Shown here: one piece after another, positions 1 through 53,425 of the stretch | How positions within the stretch are numbered: position 1 is the first letter of the stretch | Layout of the letters: every line of letters begins with the position of its first letter | Source: Prochilodus magdalenae | Taxonomy: Eukaryota; Chordata; Actinopteri; Characiformes; Prochilodontidae | Assembly: GCA_024036415.1 (NCBI GenBank) | Contig: JAMWET010000150.1 | Coordinates: forward strand, 322,501 to 386,500 | Length of the DNA stretch: 64,000 bases | Direction: 5' to 3' | Translations under genes and position numbers: made by a program | The notes under the pieces: model-generated | The model's input: the letters and a program-made list of their open reading frames with translations, nothing else | What the model was told of the DNA's origin: nothing | The model's database searches: none

Positions 1-637
1 TGCAGATCTGGTGAATGTCCATACCATCTAAGTGGCCTCAAATGAACCATTGATTGGTCTGGTGCACAAATACCTTTAACCAACATAAATACCCAGTAGA
101 AATGATTTCCGCTGCCAGATTTCTATGTCTAATGTATCAAAAGGAAGTGCACTTTAACACTTCCAACAAACATGTACAACACAGTCAGAGACTGCTCTTT
201 GTTTTTTAGCTGTAAAAAGTCATTTAACTGTAATTTTCTTTAATATTTAGCTGTAATTTTCTTTAATATTTAGCTGTGCAATTTTGCTGTAATATCATAT
301 TTATTTCCATGACTGATATACTAAAGTGTATATAGTGTGCTCTAAAAGCACTTCATCACAGTTAGGTCATGTGATCAAATTAAGCATGAAAGGATGAAAT
401 TAGGCAGACAAACAAAGACATACTCCAAGTACAAGTAAAGCCTGTATCATTCTCTGGCCATGCAGTACAAATGCAGGTAAAATCATTAAATATGTTTTTA
501 ATGACATCATCTTTGGTAAAGTGTTTGAATATTTTCCACATGCTTTTTGGATCTTGTGTCATTTAGAAACTCCAGACCCTGCCTGAAATCATGGGATCTC
601 CCTATTTTCTTCCTAAACACATGGCACGATTACTCAC
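1..637. other. VMP1 intron, left edge
   Basis: Intronic sequence downstream of the last visible VMP1 exon. I could not find the remaining C-terminal VMP1 exons on the minus strand here, so they must lie off-window. No RNA gene or clear mobile element is recognised. Confidence 0.6.
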
Positions 638-13083
<12,446 letters not shown>

Positions 13084-13145
13084 CTCTTACACTTGGCTTC
13101 AAAAAGCTGAAAGGCAGAGAAAAAATATGACTATATTTTGTTTAT

Positions 13146-13197
13146 TAATAATAATAATAATAATAATAACAGTTATGATAATAATAATAATAATAAA
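13146..13197. repeat. (AAT)n microsatellite
   Basis: Two AAT runs separated by a short interruption lie in the VMP1 intron upstream of the start-codon exon. Confidence 0.95.
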
Positions 13198-13454
13198 GTA
13201 TATAACATTTAGAAAATATATTAATATCACTGAAAGGTTTAATTCTACTTCTACATAAGAAAAGCCCAAAATACAAAAACATATGTTTATTACTCAAATA
13301 AAGTTGGTTTGAACGTTTTTTTTTTTTTTTTGTATGTGTCACGCTCCCAACAATGTATTTCACAATAAGAAAATATTGTATCAGTTTGTATGGTATCATG
13401 CCGTGTTTAATGAATAAATAAATGTCTGGATAATTCGGTCCTTGAGATGTAAAA

Positions 13455-13565
13455 GCAGACATTCAGACTGGTTTGGTGTGAAGTGGGTTATTGTAGAGAA
13501 ACCTACAGACTCTGACTCCTTTGCAGTGGAGGTGATAGGAACCAGGACTCACAATACCTACAACA
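13455..13565. mobile_element. Copy of the GGTGGTGAT repeat family in a VMP1 intron
   Basis: TGGTTTGGTGTGAAGTGGGT, GTAGAGAAACCTACAGACTC and GGAGGTGATAGGAACCAGG occur in the same order as in 59060-59135. Confidence 0.55.
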
Positions 13566-14816
13566 CAAATACTACATTTAATACGTTTCATTTAAAACCA
13601 CAAGTAAACCTACATGTGTCTCCTAAAGATTTATACGTAATGATGATGGTAAAATAGAGGTAACCCTGAAGGGAGGGTGGGGGTAGGGTTTTTTTTTTTT
13701 TACTATTTTGCCTTACAGCACCCTTAATACATCCCTCCATCCTGAATGAATTAAAACAAATGAATCTAAAAATATTTTAAGCCAAAACTTCAACTTAAAG
13801 GTACCTTTAAAATAGTGTCTCTAACCTTGTACGTACATAGATTTTAGGAAAACTCCCTTCAATTCATACAGTAATGCTGAACATAACTTTACTGTAAAAA
13901 AAAATTATATATTACACAGTAATTATAATCATGTTTTATTACAGCAGTAGTGTAAAACGTTACCGCAACATAAAGTAAACATTTAAAAACTTCTGCAATT
14001 AACACTACATAAAAATATTAAAGAGGATTTAATTTAATAAGAAGTATGTAATTCAGAGACTCGTTTTCTTGAAGCCACAAAAGGCTCCTTTTCCTGTGAT
14101 TAAATCTGAGACACTATCGAGTAGCTCTGCCGTCCCAGTTACTCCAAACTCGACCCGAAAAGCAGAATCTCCTTAACGCTAATCCTGGAAAACTGTGAGA
14201 CATACAAATGAGGTCTGAGAGAGTAAAAGAGAGACTGGAGTATATGGGGTAAGTGCTTACATCTGACTACTAGCCCGGTTACACAGTGGAGGACTACGAG
14301 CCAAGTAGGGTTTTGAGTGTCGGGCACGGTGACAGAGCTCCGAGCACAGGGCGCTCTCTCATCGCTGGATGTCAATAACCCTGATTGTTCAACATTAAAG
14401 CTGCTTTTGTTCACGAAATGAGCGATTCGCTCTGTGATCCCCACAACTCACATTAGCATGCTAGCTAGCGGGCTGTCGGCTTCTGCGAGCTACGAGTCAT
14501 CTTAGCCAGCTGACAGAGAGTAAAGGCCTTCGCTTTAAAATTCAATACTTTAGAAAGACGACTGGACTAGCCTCCATCCGAGGATTCCCACCAAACTGAT
14601 TTAGCAAGTGACTAATATACGACATTTCGGCAAAAGCTACCAGTGTGAGGAAACGCAGTTAGCTAGCTAGCCTACAGAGGGCTGTGCTGCTATTTCGGGG
14701 CTAGTTTTTAATTTTGAGCTACGAAACTAACAAGAGAGCGCTTTTACTGACACGCAGGAGTTTGGGTGTTCGGTACAAGCCATCTCATTTCACCATAACA
14801 TTACGACTAGTCTTAC

Positions 14817-14905
14817 CTTGAGCTCCAACAAGCTTCCCCAAGCGTCTCGCTTTCTCCTGCCAATGTGGACTACGAAGACACGGACACCGGTATCTCACTT
14901 CCTGA
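14817..14905 (-). other. vmp1: VMP1 5' untranslated first exon (approximate)
   Basis: A strong minus-strand donor (reverse complement of the cttac at 14812-14816) bounds a non-coding stretch that would splice to the acceptor at 13107-13108, just before the VMP1 start exon. The outer boundary is a guess, because no TATA box or other sharp start signal is evident. The flanking 14440-14810 stretch is VMP1 intron 1 and contains several GCTAGC-type motifs. Confidence 0.5.
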
Positions 14906-14984
14906 GAAACGGCCACCGATTCTTTACAAGATAAAAGGTTTTTTTTTTTTTTTATTTTATAAAATAAAAGTCCCGTACATTTCC

Positions 14985-16118
14985 AACGAAGGGCAGGTTT
15001 TTATTTTCAGGAGCATTTCTTATTTTTACTGATACATTTTATGAAAAACAAAAATAAATAACAAGACAAGCATAGGATCAGTGGTAGGATGAGTTTTCAT
15101 TTTAATCTTGAGCTCAGTTTTACAATCAAGCCACCAAATGATCACACTCCTGTAAATCTATTAGCTTTTTTGTTCAGGGTGCGTACAGCACACAACTTAC
15201 AGGACAAGCAAGGTATCCGTTTCTATAATTCGTTCTTCTGTACACTCAAAATAGTGGAGCTAGAACATCACGATACCAGGCATACACAAACCTCAACACG
15301 GGGGAGTTGCATGGTGAGTAAATACACAGATGTCAGAAGAATAGTCTCATTTAAACCCTTGCTCATTTATGGAAATGGGAGCACACAAGAGCACTGTATA
15401 GAACACAACAAAAGGTTCACCGGTTACACATGGAGTGAATGAAAGTATGTTAACGTCGAACACGGCTGATAGGAACTGTTTATGCTAAGGGGTTAAAATT
15501 GCTTTCTATAATCATGGGTCTGTATGCACTTAAAATTCCATACAGCTACATACCTGTGTAGAATATCTGATTATTACTTAGTGTTGCTAAATGTACCCAT
15601 GGATGCATACGTTCAAATTCAAATATTTTTGTTTTCAACCATTTTTTTTCTTCCTCAGAATATACAATAATGAAATGCATTATACAGACAGACAGTGTTA
15701 AGCTTTCACGCACAGCACATCAAAATTAAGAGATTCTACATTAGTTTTCCTCTCACGACAGAGTGCAAATCAGATTCTTCACAACATAGGTTAAGGTTAA
15801 TTGCTGTTCTCACGATTCCACTTACGTACATTACCCATTCCCCCTTAAAAAAAAACAAAGAAAAGAAAAAAAAAAAGAAAAGAAAAGCAAAGCAGTATCT
15901 TGTTATATAGGTAGGCTTAAATATGGAATGTTAAATAAAACTGTGGTCCGATTATTTTCTTTAAACAATACAAATAAAAATGAAAAGTCCTTCAATGCAT
16001 TTTAAGGAAAATAATTTAAAACGCATAACTTCTGACTTCGCAACCCCAATGTGAGTAGACCACGATAAGCTGGTGAGGAACTTAAGGAGAGACGGATGGA
16101 ACTGTGGGCGGGAGCATT
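14985..16118 (-). other. cltc: CLTC 3'UTR (probable extent)
   Basis: Non-coding stretch after the CLTC stop codon. Minus-strand AATAAA signals occur at 15000-15005 and 14951-14956, so the 3' end probably falls close to the first VMP1 exon. A poly-purine tract at 15847-15888 and several A-rich runs are present. No PTRH2-like reading frame is visible on either strand. Confidence 0.5.
15000..15005 (-). terminator. Candidate CLTC polyadenylation signal AATAAA
   Basis: TTTATT on the plus strand, about 1.1 kb past the CLTC stop; a second candidate lies at 14951-14956. No transcript evidence is available, so either or neither may be used. Confidence 0.4.
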
Positions 16119-33685
<17,567 letters not shown>

Positions 33686-34419
33686 TGTATTTTTCTTTGC
33701 TCTCAATCCTGAATTATTCTGGCTAGCGAGCTAGCGACGGGCTACGACCTCCTCCACGGACACCGCAGTCAACGGTACCGGATTTTAAAGAATAATACGA
33801 AACAAACTGGCAAAAATGTGACGGTTTAAAGAAGCTGAGAATGTCCAGGTATTAATACGAACGAGGCCGACCCTATCCCCTGATGTTTGTGGTTTTCTCC
33901 CCTCCCCCGCTGTTTAGATGTTAATCGGCGGAGCCAGTGCTGAAAGTGCCGAAACCCGCAATGGCGGCGGAAACTGCCTCAACACGGAAACATCGCAGCT
34001 GAAAGAGTTCACAGCGGTGGAAAGGACGAACTGTGTCCACAGTGAGGGATCAGCTGGTGTTATTATAACATCACATGGAGAAAATTCATACGTGAATATG
34101 TGACGTTTTACAACATGAATTGTGAATACTGGAAATAGTATTAAGTTATAAATGTAATCCTTCGTTTATTTTTTCGCCACATCATTCGGTATATTACGCT
34201 CACGTCAGATCCGGGGCGCTCCCAAGCTTTCAATCTCAAAATTCATAAAAAGAGCAGCGTTCCGCGGTTCCAGTTCACCTGATACAGCTCATGGAGGACC
34301 TTGCTATTAGTCGAAATCATTTGCGTCCAGGAAGCACACGAAACTGTGTAACGTAGGTGGGCTACAACACCGTGTCAGGTGTAACATCACCCGTTTTGCT
34401 GTCATAGTGATACACTACT
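33686..34419. promoter_or_regulatory. CLTC upstream / promoter-proximal region
   Basis: Sequence immediately upstream of the CLTC ATG, presumed to hold the 5'UTR and core promoter. No TATA box is evident on the minus strand near the gene. On the plus strand, CATAAAA at about 34244 precedes an ATG at 34291 by about 45 bases; see the separate small ORF. CLTC introns 30489-32444 and 32653-33643 likewise show no gene. Confidence 0.4.
34291..34356 (+). other. Small plus-strand ORF with TATA-like box and splice donor (speculative)
   Basis: An ATG opens 21 codons beginning MEDLAISRNHLRPGS. A GTAGGT donor-like sequence lies at 34353-34358, overlapping the stop. A TATA-like CATAAAA lies about 45 bases upstream. 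It could be the first exon of a divergent transcript running into the ACY array, or chance. I do not recognise the peptide. Confidence 0.2.
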
Positions 34420-37400
34420 ACTAGTATCACCACCAACAACACTACTACTACAACCACCACTACCACTTATACAGCTACTAATGCTGCTACTACTACTTCT
34501 ACCACCACCAACACCACCACTACTACCACTTCTACAGTTACTACTATTACCACCACTACTAATGCTGCTACTACCACTTCTACCACTACCACCACCAACA
34601 ACACTACTACCACTTCTACAGTTACTACTATTACCACCACTACTAATGCTGCTACTACCACTTCTACCACTACCACCACCAACAACACTACTACCACTTC
34701 TACAGTTACTACTATTACCACCACTACTAATGCTGCTACTACCACTTCTACCACTACCACCACCAATAATACTACTACCACTTCTACAGTTACTACTATT
34801 ACCACCACTACTAATGCTGCTACTACTACTACTACTACTACTACCAGTTCTACAGCTACTACTATTACCACCCCTAGTAATGCTACTACCACCATCACGA
34901 CCACCAACAACACTACTACTACCACTTCTACAGCTACTACTATTACCACCACTACTAATGCTGCTACTACCACAACCACGACCAACAACTACTACTACTA
35001 CCACTTCTACAGCTACTACTATTACCCCCACTACTGTTACTACTACCAGTACCACCACTACAACCACACTACAACCACAACTACCAATACTACTATTACC
35101 ATCCCTAATAATTCTATCACCACCAACACTACTTCTACAACTTCTACAGCTGCTACCATTACCACCACCACTTCGAGAGTTACTATTACCACTACTAATG
35201 CTACTACTACCAACACTACTACTAATGCTACCACCAACACTACTACTACTTCTGCAATTACTACTATTAACACCACTACCAATGCTACTACTACTAACAC
35301 CAACAACTACTACAACTTCTACAGCTACTATTACCACCACTACTAATGCTGCTGCTACTACTACCACCACTACTAATACCACCACCAACATTACTACTAC
35401 CAATACTAATGCTACTACTATTAACACAACTACTAATGATGCTACTACTACTACTAACACCACCACCACCACTACTACTACCACCACCACCACCACCACC
35501 ACTACTACCACCACTAATACTACAACCAACAATACTACTACTACCACCACTTTTACAGCTACTACCACCAACACTACTACCACCACTAACAACACTACCA
35601 CCACCATTTCTACAGCTACTACTATCACCACTACTAATGCTACTACCACCACCACCAAAAACACTACTACTACCACCACTACCAACAATACTACTACTAC
35701 TACCACCACCACCACTTCTACAGCTACTACTATTACCACCACTACTATTGTTACTATCACCAACACTACTACTACCACCATTACTACTACTACCACCATT
35801 ACTACTACTAACATTACTACCACCACCATTTCTACAGCTACTACTATCACCACTACTAATGCTACTACCACCACCACTTCTACAGCTACTATTACCACCA
35901 CTACTAATGTTTAACTATTACTACTACTAGCCACCACTTCTCACTCTAGACACCATACTACTATTACCACCCCTAACATAATACTACTAACCACCACCAC
36001 CACCAACAACAACACTACTATTACCACTTCTACAACTACTAATTCTACACTTACTACGAATGCTGCCACTACCACAACCACTACTATTACCACCACCTAC
36101 TAATGCTACTACCATCACCAACACCACTTCTACAGCTACTACTATTACCACCACTACTAATACTACTACCACAACCACCAATACTACTACCACCACCACT
36201 TCTACAGCTACTACTATTACCACTACTAATGCTACTTTCACCACTACTACTACTAATGCTACTACTACTACTAACACCACCACCACCACTACTACTACCA
36301 CCACCACCACCACCACCACTACTACCACCACTAATACTACAACCAACAATACTACTACCACCACTTTTACAGCTACTACCACCAACACTACTACCACCAC
36401 TAACAACACTACCACCACCATTTCTACAGCTACTACTATCACCACTACTAATGCTACTACCACCACCACCAAAAACACTACTACTACCACCACTACCAAC
36501 AATACTACTACTACTACCACCACCACCACTTCTACAGCTACTACTATTACCACCACTACTATTGTTACTATCACCAACACTACTACTACCACCATTTCTA
36601 CAGCTACTACCACCAATACTACTACTAACACTACTACCACCACCATTTCTACAGCTACTACTATCACCACTACTACTACTACCACCACCACTTCTACAGC
36701 TACTATTACCACCACTACTAATGTTACTATTACTACTACTAGCACCACTTCTACAGCTACTATTACCACCCCTAATAATGCTACTACCACCACCACCACC
36801 AACAACAACACTACTACCACTTCTACAGCTACTACTATTACCACCACTACGAATGCTGCCACTACCACAACCACTACTATTACCACCCCTAATAATGCTA
36901 CTACCACCACCATCACCAACACGACTTCTACAGCTACTACTATTACCACCACTACTAATACTACTACTACCACAACCACCAATACTACTACCACCACCAC
37001 TTCTACAGCTACTACTATTACCACTACTAATGCTACTTTCACCACTACTACTACTAATGCTGCTGCTACTACTACCACCACCACCACCACCACCATTACT
37101 ACTACTTCTACTACTAATACTACCACCAACACTACCAAATGCTGCTGCTACTACTACTACTACTACCACCACTTATACAGCTACTATTACCAACCCCACT
37201 AATGCTACCACCATCACCACCACCAGCACCAACAGCACTACTACTACAACTTCTACAGCTACAACTATTACCACCACTAAATGCTACTTCTACTACCCCA
37301 ACAAACAACTGCTTCTACTACCACCACCACCACCACCTCTACTAACACTACTACTTCTACAGCTAATACTATTACCCCCACTGCTAATGCTACTACTACT

Positions 37401-38295
37401 ACCACAACCAATACTACTACTTATTACTACTATTACCAACAATAAACAATACTACTACCACTTCTACAGCTACTATTACCCCACTACTAATGCCACTGCT
37501 ACTACTACTACCACCACCACCACCAATACTACTACTTCTACTATTACTACTACCAACAACACTACTACTATTACTACAACTTCTACAGCTACTACTATAA
37601 CCACCACTAGTAATGCTACTACTACCACCACTACTAATGCTACTTCTATCACAACCATCAATACTACCACCACCACTACTATTACCACCCCTAATAATGC
37701 TACTACCACCACCATCACCACCAACTACTTCTACAACTACCACCAACAACACTACTACTACCACTTCTACAGCTACTATTTTTACCCCTACTACTAATGC
37801 TACTATTACCACCACCACCACCACTACCAATACTACTACTACTTCTATTACTACTATTACCAACAATACTACTGCCACTTCTACAGCTACTATTACCCCC
37901 ACTACTAATGCTACTACCACCACCACCACCACCCCATTACTAATACTACTATTACCACCACCTCTACTACTACTAACCAGTACTACTCCTTCTACTATTA
38001 CTACCACCAACAACACTACAACTTCTACAGCTACTACTTTTACCCCCACTACTAATGCTACTACTACCACCACCACCAATACTACCATTCCTACTACTAC
38101 TATTACCACTGCTACTACCATCAATACTACCACTTCAACTGTTACTACTATTACCACCACCACCACGACCAATACTACCCCACTACTTTTACTACTACTA
38201 CTGCAACCAACAATACTACTTCTAGTATTACCACCACTATTAATGCTACTACTACTACCACCAGCAAAACTACTACTACCACCACCATTGCTTTA
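34420..38295. repeat. 3.9-kb compound ACT/ACC trinucleotide array with higher-order units
   Basis: The plus strand is almost wholly ACT, ACC, AAT and GCT triplets, nearly G-free. Interspersed landmarks such as ACTTCTACAGCTACTACTAT recur throughout. An 84-bp unit (28 triplets) repeats with landmark starts at 34534, 34618, 34702 and 34786. Larger blocks repeat at roughly 790-820 bp: the block starting at 35441 recurs at 36258, and the one at 36058 recurs at 36851. Long open frames (up to 564 codons, Thr-, Leu/Pro- or Val-rich) are open in five of six frames because the triplets avoid stops there. They carry no start context, homology or splice logic, so I do not call a gene. Confidence 0.95.
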
Positions 38296-39358
38296 CATTT
38301 TGCATAGCATCTCAATTTTTTTTGGAAACACAGGGTTGTACTACTATTACCACCACTACAGTTATTACTACGGCTGCTATGACTAATACTACGCCTGCTG
38401 AAACTCTGGCAGTCTAAAATAATTGTTTACATGCTGCATATTAATCACACATTGGTATCGATCATCTGTTTTCGAAGGCTTTATACTGTGTGTTCACTGT
38501 AATTAAGAAAAACACAACAAATGACCAAGAAAATACAACAAGCAGTTTATGACTTTAAATTCAGACATGATTTATAACCCACCAAGGGTAGTCACTGCGT
38601 TATTAGCATTTTGCAGGTCATCTGTCACACCATTCATATTAGTTGGGCTTTATTTCACCCTCTGCAGTGCATAATATCATTAAAAAGATTTAGGGGAAAT
38701 CCAGGGTGCTGTCTTCCTGAAAAGTTTCTGAGCGTAAGGGGCAAGGCCAAAAACCACAGCTGAACTCCCATGACTTTCAGTTCCTTAGATGGCACCAAAT
38801 TGAAAACCAGCATGTTTCTGCAATACATCTCACCACATGGTCTCTGATATACTTTGCCAAACCACTGCCAACATAATGCCATTTATTGTTGCGTCCATAA
38901 ATGAAGAGTAGAAGCCATGTGTTAACAGCATCCAGAAAAAATGCTGCAGCTCTCTGAGCTAAAGTTTATCTGACATAGACTGATGAGTACTGGAATCTGA
39001 TGGATTAACATTTAATATTTGTCCATGTAAATAATGTACCTTGTGTTCTCTGGACCAAAGGATCACCCGAAACTGTTACCAGCATAGGGTTTAAAAGGCA
39101 GGGTCTGGCATGGTGGCCATAGCATGAGTAACTAGCACATCTGTGAAAACACTATTAACCCTGAAATTAACCCTGAGTAAAGTTAAAGCAACACAAATAC
39201 TTTTAGGATTGTAGGTATAATTCATAATTAAGCTATTCATCTGTTTGAATACATCACTACAACATGCTTGGCATTAACATGAAAAAAGTTTTATTATAAA
39301 ATTCAGGACAATGAAAGTCAGATTTTAAATTACATAATGAAGACTTGACTCCCTCCTT
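38296..39358. other. Intergenic stretch and DHX40 3'UTR
   Basis: Unique-looking sequence between the ACY array and the DHX40 stop codon. A minus-strand AATAAA at 39290-39295 lies about 65 bases past the stop and could end the DHX40 message. Further candidates are at 38882-38887 and 38649-38654. No independent gene is recognised. Confidence 0.5.
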
Positions 39359-51804
<12,446 letters not shown>

Positions 51805-52430
51805 GACTGACTGATGTGCATCTGTTCTGAGTGGACTTAAAGAAGAGCTCACAGTCAAACACGACTAACAGGGAACGAAGGGAGAGCGAACACAGCTCGG
51901 GGCTCTACTGGCGAGCTTCACAGCGTACACAACGTACTGAACGACAGAGCAGCCTTAAACAGCAAGACTGTCTTACTCCTGAACATTTCAGGGATGTTTC
52001 GGTCTCCAGAGTAAGCTCACATCCCGTCAGCCTCAGATTTGTTCATGCCGAAGAGCTCGCTGTCGCCCCGTAGTGGTGTGGAGGGCACATGGCAAGTCAT
52101 CCTGTGGTTACTGATACTTATGGAGCAGGGTATTTCAGCAGCCAGATTTAGAGGGATATGTCAGCAGAAATGTCATATAGTATACAAAACCATGTGTGTC
52201 ATTAGTGTATAATCACCTGTAACCACAAAACCTTTCGTCTTTGTTAGTTTAGATATAATAAGTCCTTCATATATACATGGAAGTAGGTTGTCCTCCAAAA
52301 TAGGCTGCTATGTAGAGCTGCTACAGTAGCCAGACAAACCACGCTTACTTTCAATTCCTGTGTTTGTACATTGATGCTTCAGTTGCTCGCAATCCCTACT
52401 TACCATTAGAGTTTTTTTTTAACAATGTTT
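51805..52430. other. DHX40 upstream region
   Basis: Presumed DHX40 5'UTR and promoter. A stop-free minus frame extends to 51858 but only from a non-ATG codon. No TATA box is evident, and no plus-strand gene is recognised. Confidence 0.4.
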
Positions 52431-52437
52431 TTTTAAA

Positions 52438-53190
52438 GGTGAATTCCACCAATTTGCCATCAATTCTGATATTGAAAATGACAAAATTAGGTTCACATGC
52501 TGTTTTTAATATATATATATAAAATGATTACAGTAAAATAGTGGTAAATCTGTAAAAATGTTTTTTTTGCAAACTACAGTCATCACACCCAGATGGAAGT
52601 GTCAGACTGAAATGCTATTCAGGAGGAGGATGAAGGTTACCAGGAACAATAAATGATAAACATTTAAACTGATATGGGCAATATTTATTAAGCTTCACAT
52701 ACAGAAGTAGTGTCTCTCAGTATGATATTGGGCCACCATGTTTGTTAACGCAACATGCCACACATCTTGGCATTAAGTTACAGACGTTTCTACTGATGTA
52801 CTGTGATAATCCGTCCCATGCAGCTGGAGTATTCTCACACAGTTCCTGCAGATTTTGCAGCAGGTGTGGGAATGAAGTGACACCATGTCTTCTGGATGTG
52901 TGACGTGTAACTACAAACAAACCGTTCATCTTGGGGCTGACCAAGGTGCCTCCACACACAGATTCGTTGGTCGTCTCCATCACTGAAGACGATTCCCTGC
53001 CATTCAGAGTCAGTCCATTACAGAGATAAGGTCCATCTTTACCTATGTCACATGTGCAGTCGAGGTTGAAACTTGAATTATTTGCATTTGTTTGTCAAGT
53101 TTCTTTACAACTGAGCATTTAACACCGAACCACTTCAAATGGCTATGTTTGCATCTTAAACTAATTTTGAGAAATTGGTGGAATTCCCTT
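52438..53190 (-). mobile_element. Degraded DNA-transposon relic with Tc1-type transposase C-terminus
   Basis: Flanked by inverse GAATTCCACCAATTT (52441-52455) and AAATTGGTGGAATTC (53172-53186). Between them, the minus-strand frame 52717-52983 reads LQELCENTPAAWDGLSQYI followed by NLMPRCVACCVNKHGGPISY. This resembles the C-terminal end of Tc1 transposases (family pattern: MPRRC-x-A-C-x(4)-GG-x-x-Y). The rest of a transposase is missing. The two parts may be nested elements. Confidence 0.55.
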
Positions 53191-53335
53191 TTTAATAGTT
53201 AAGAAGCCTACATTGTCAGCACTCGTGGACTGAAAACAAAATTAATCTCCCCCCTCCATTTTAGTCATCAATGTGTGGTTCTTAATTTCTAATTAATTAA
53301 TTAATTTAGGGACATGTGACACAAAAAATCAGTAT

Positions 53336-53341
53336 TTTATT
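53336..53341 (-). terminator. Candidate polyadenylation signal of the ZP gene
   Basis: Minus-strand AATAAA about 85 bases past the ZP-gene stop codon, a suitable position for a short 3'UTR. Confidence 0.6.
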
Positions 53342-53425
53342 GGCAAACATCCAATAATCTCTAAATGAAGAGATGAACAAACACTGACTCTGCTACATCC
53401 ATATTTCAGCATTTGACTGATACAG

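Noticed and set aside
33918..34103. 61-codon plus-strand frame upstream of CLTC
   Set aside because: No homology, no conserved domain and no promoter or splice context; length is within chance expectation.
34402..37797. Several very long overlapping open frames (up to 564 codons), including a Thr-rich mucin-like plus frame
   Set aside because: Triplet repeats without stop codons open five of six frames at once. There is no signal peptide, splice logic, non-repeat domain or homology, so these are composition artefacts.
51805..51858. N-terminal extension of DHX40 upstream of the chosen ATG
   Set aside because: The frame is open but begins at a TTG codon with no ATG in frame. The first ATG at 51804 is the simplest start.
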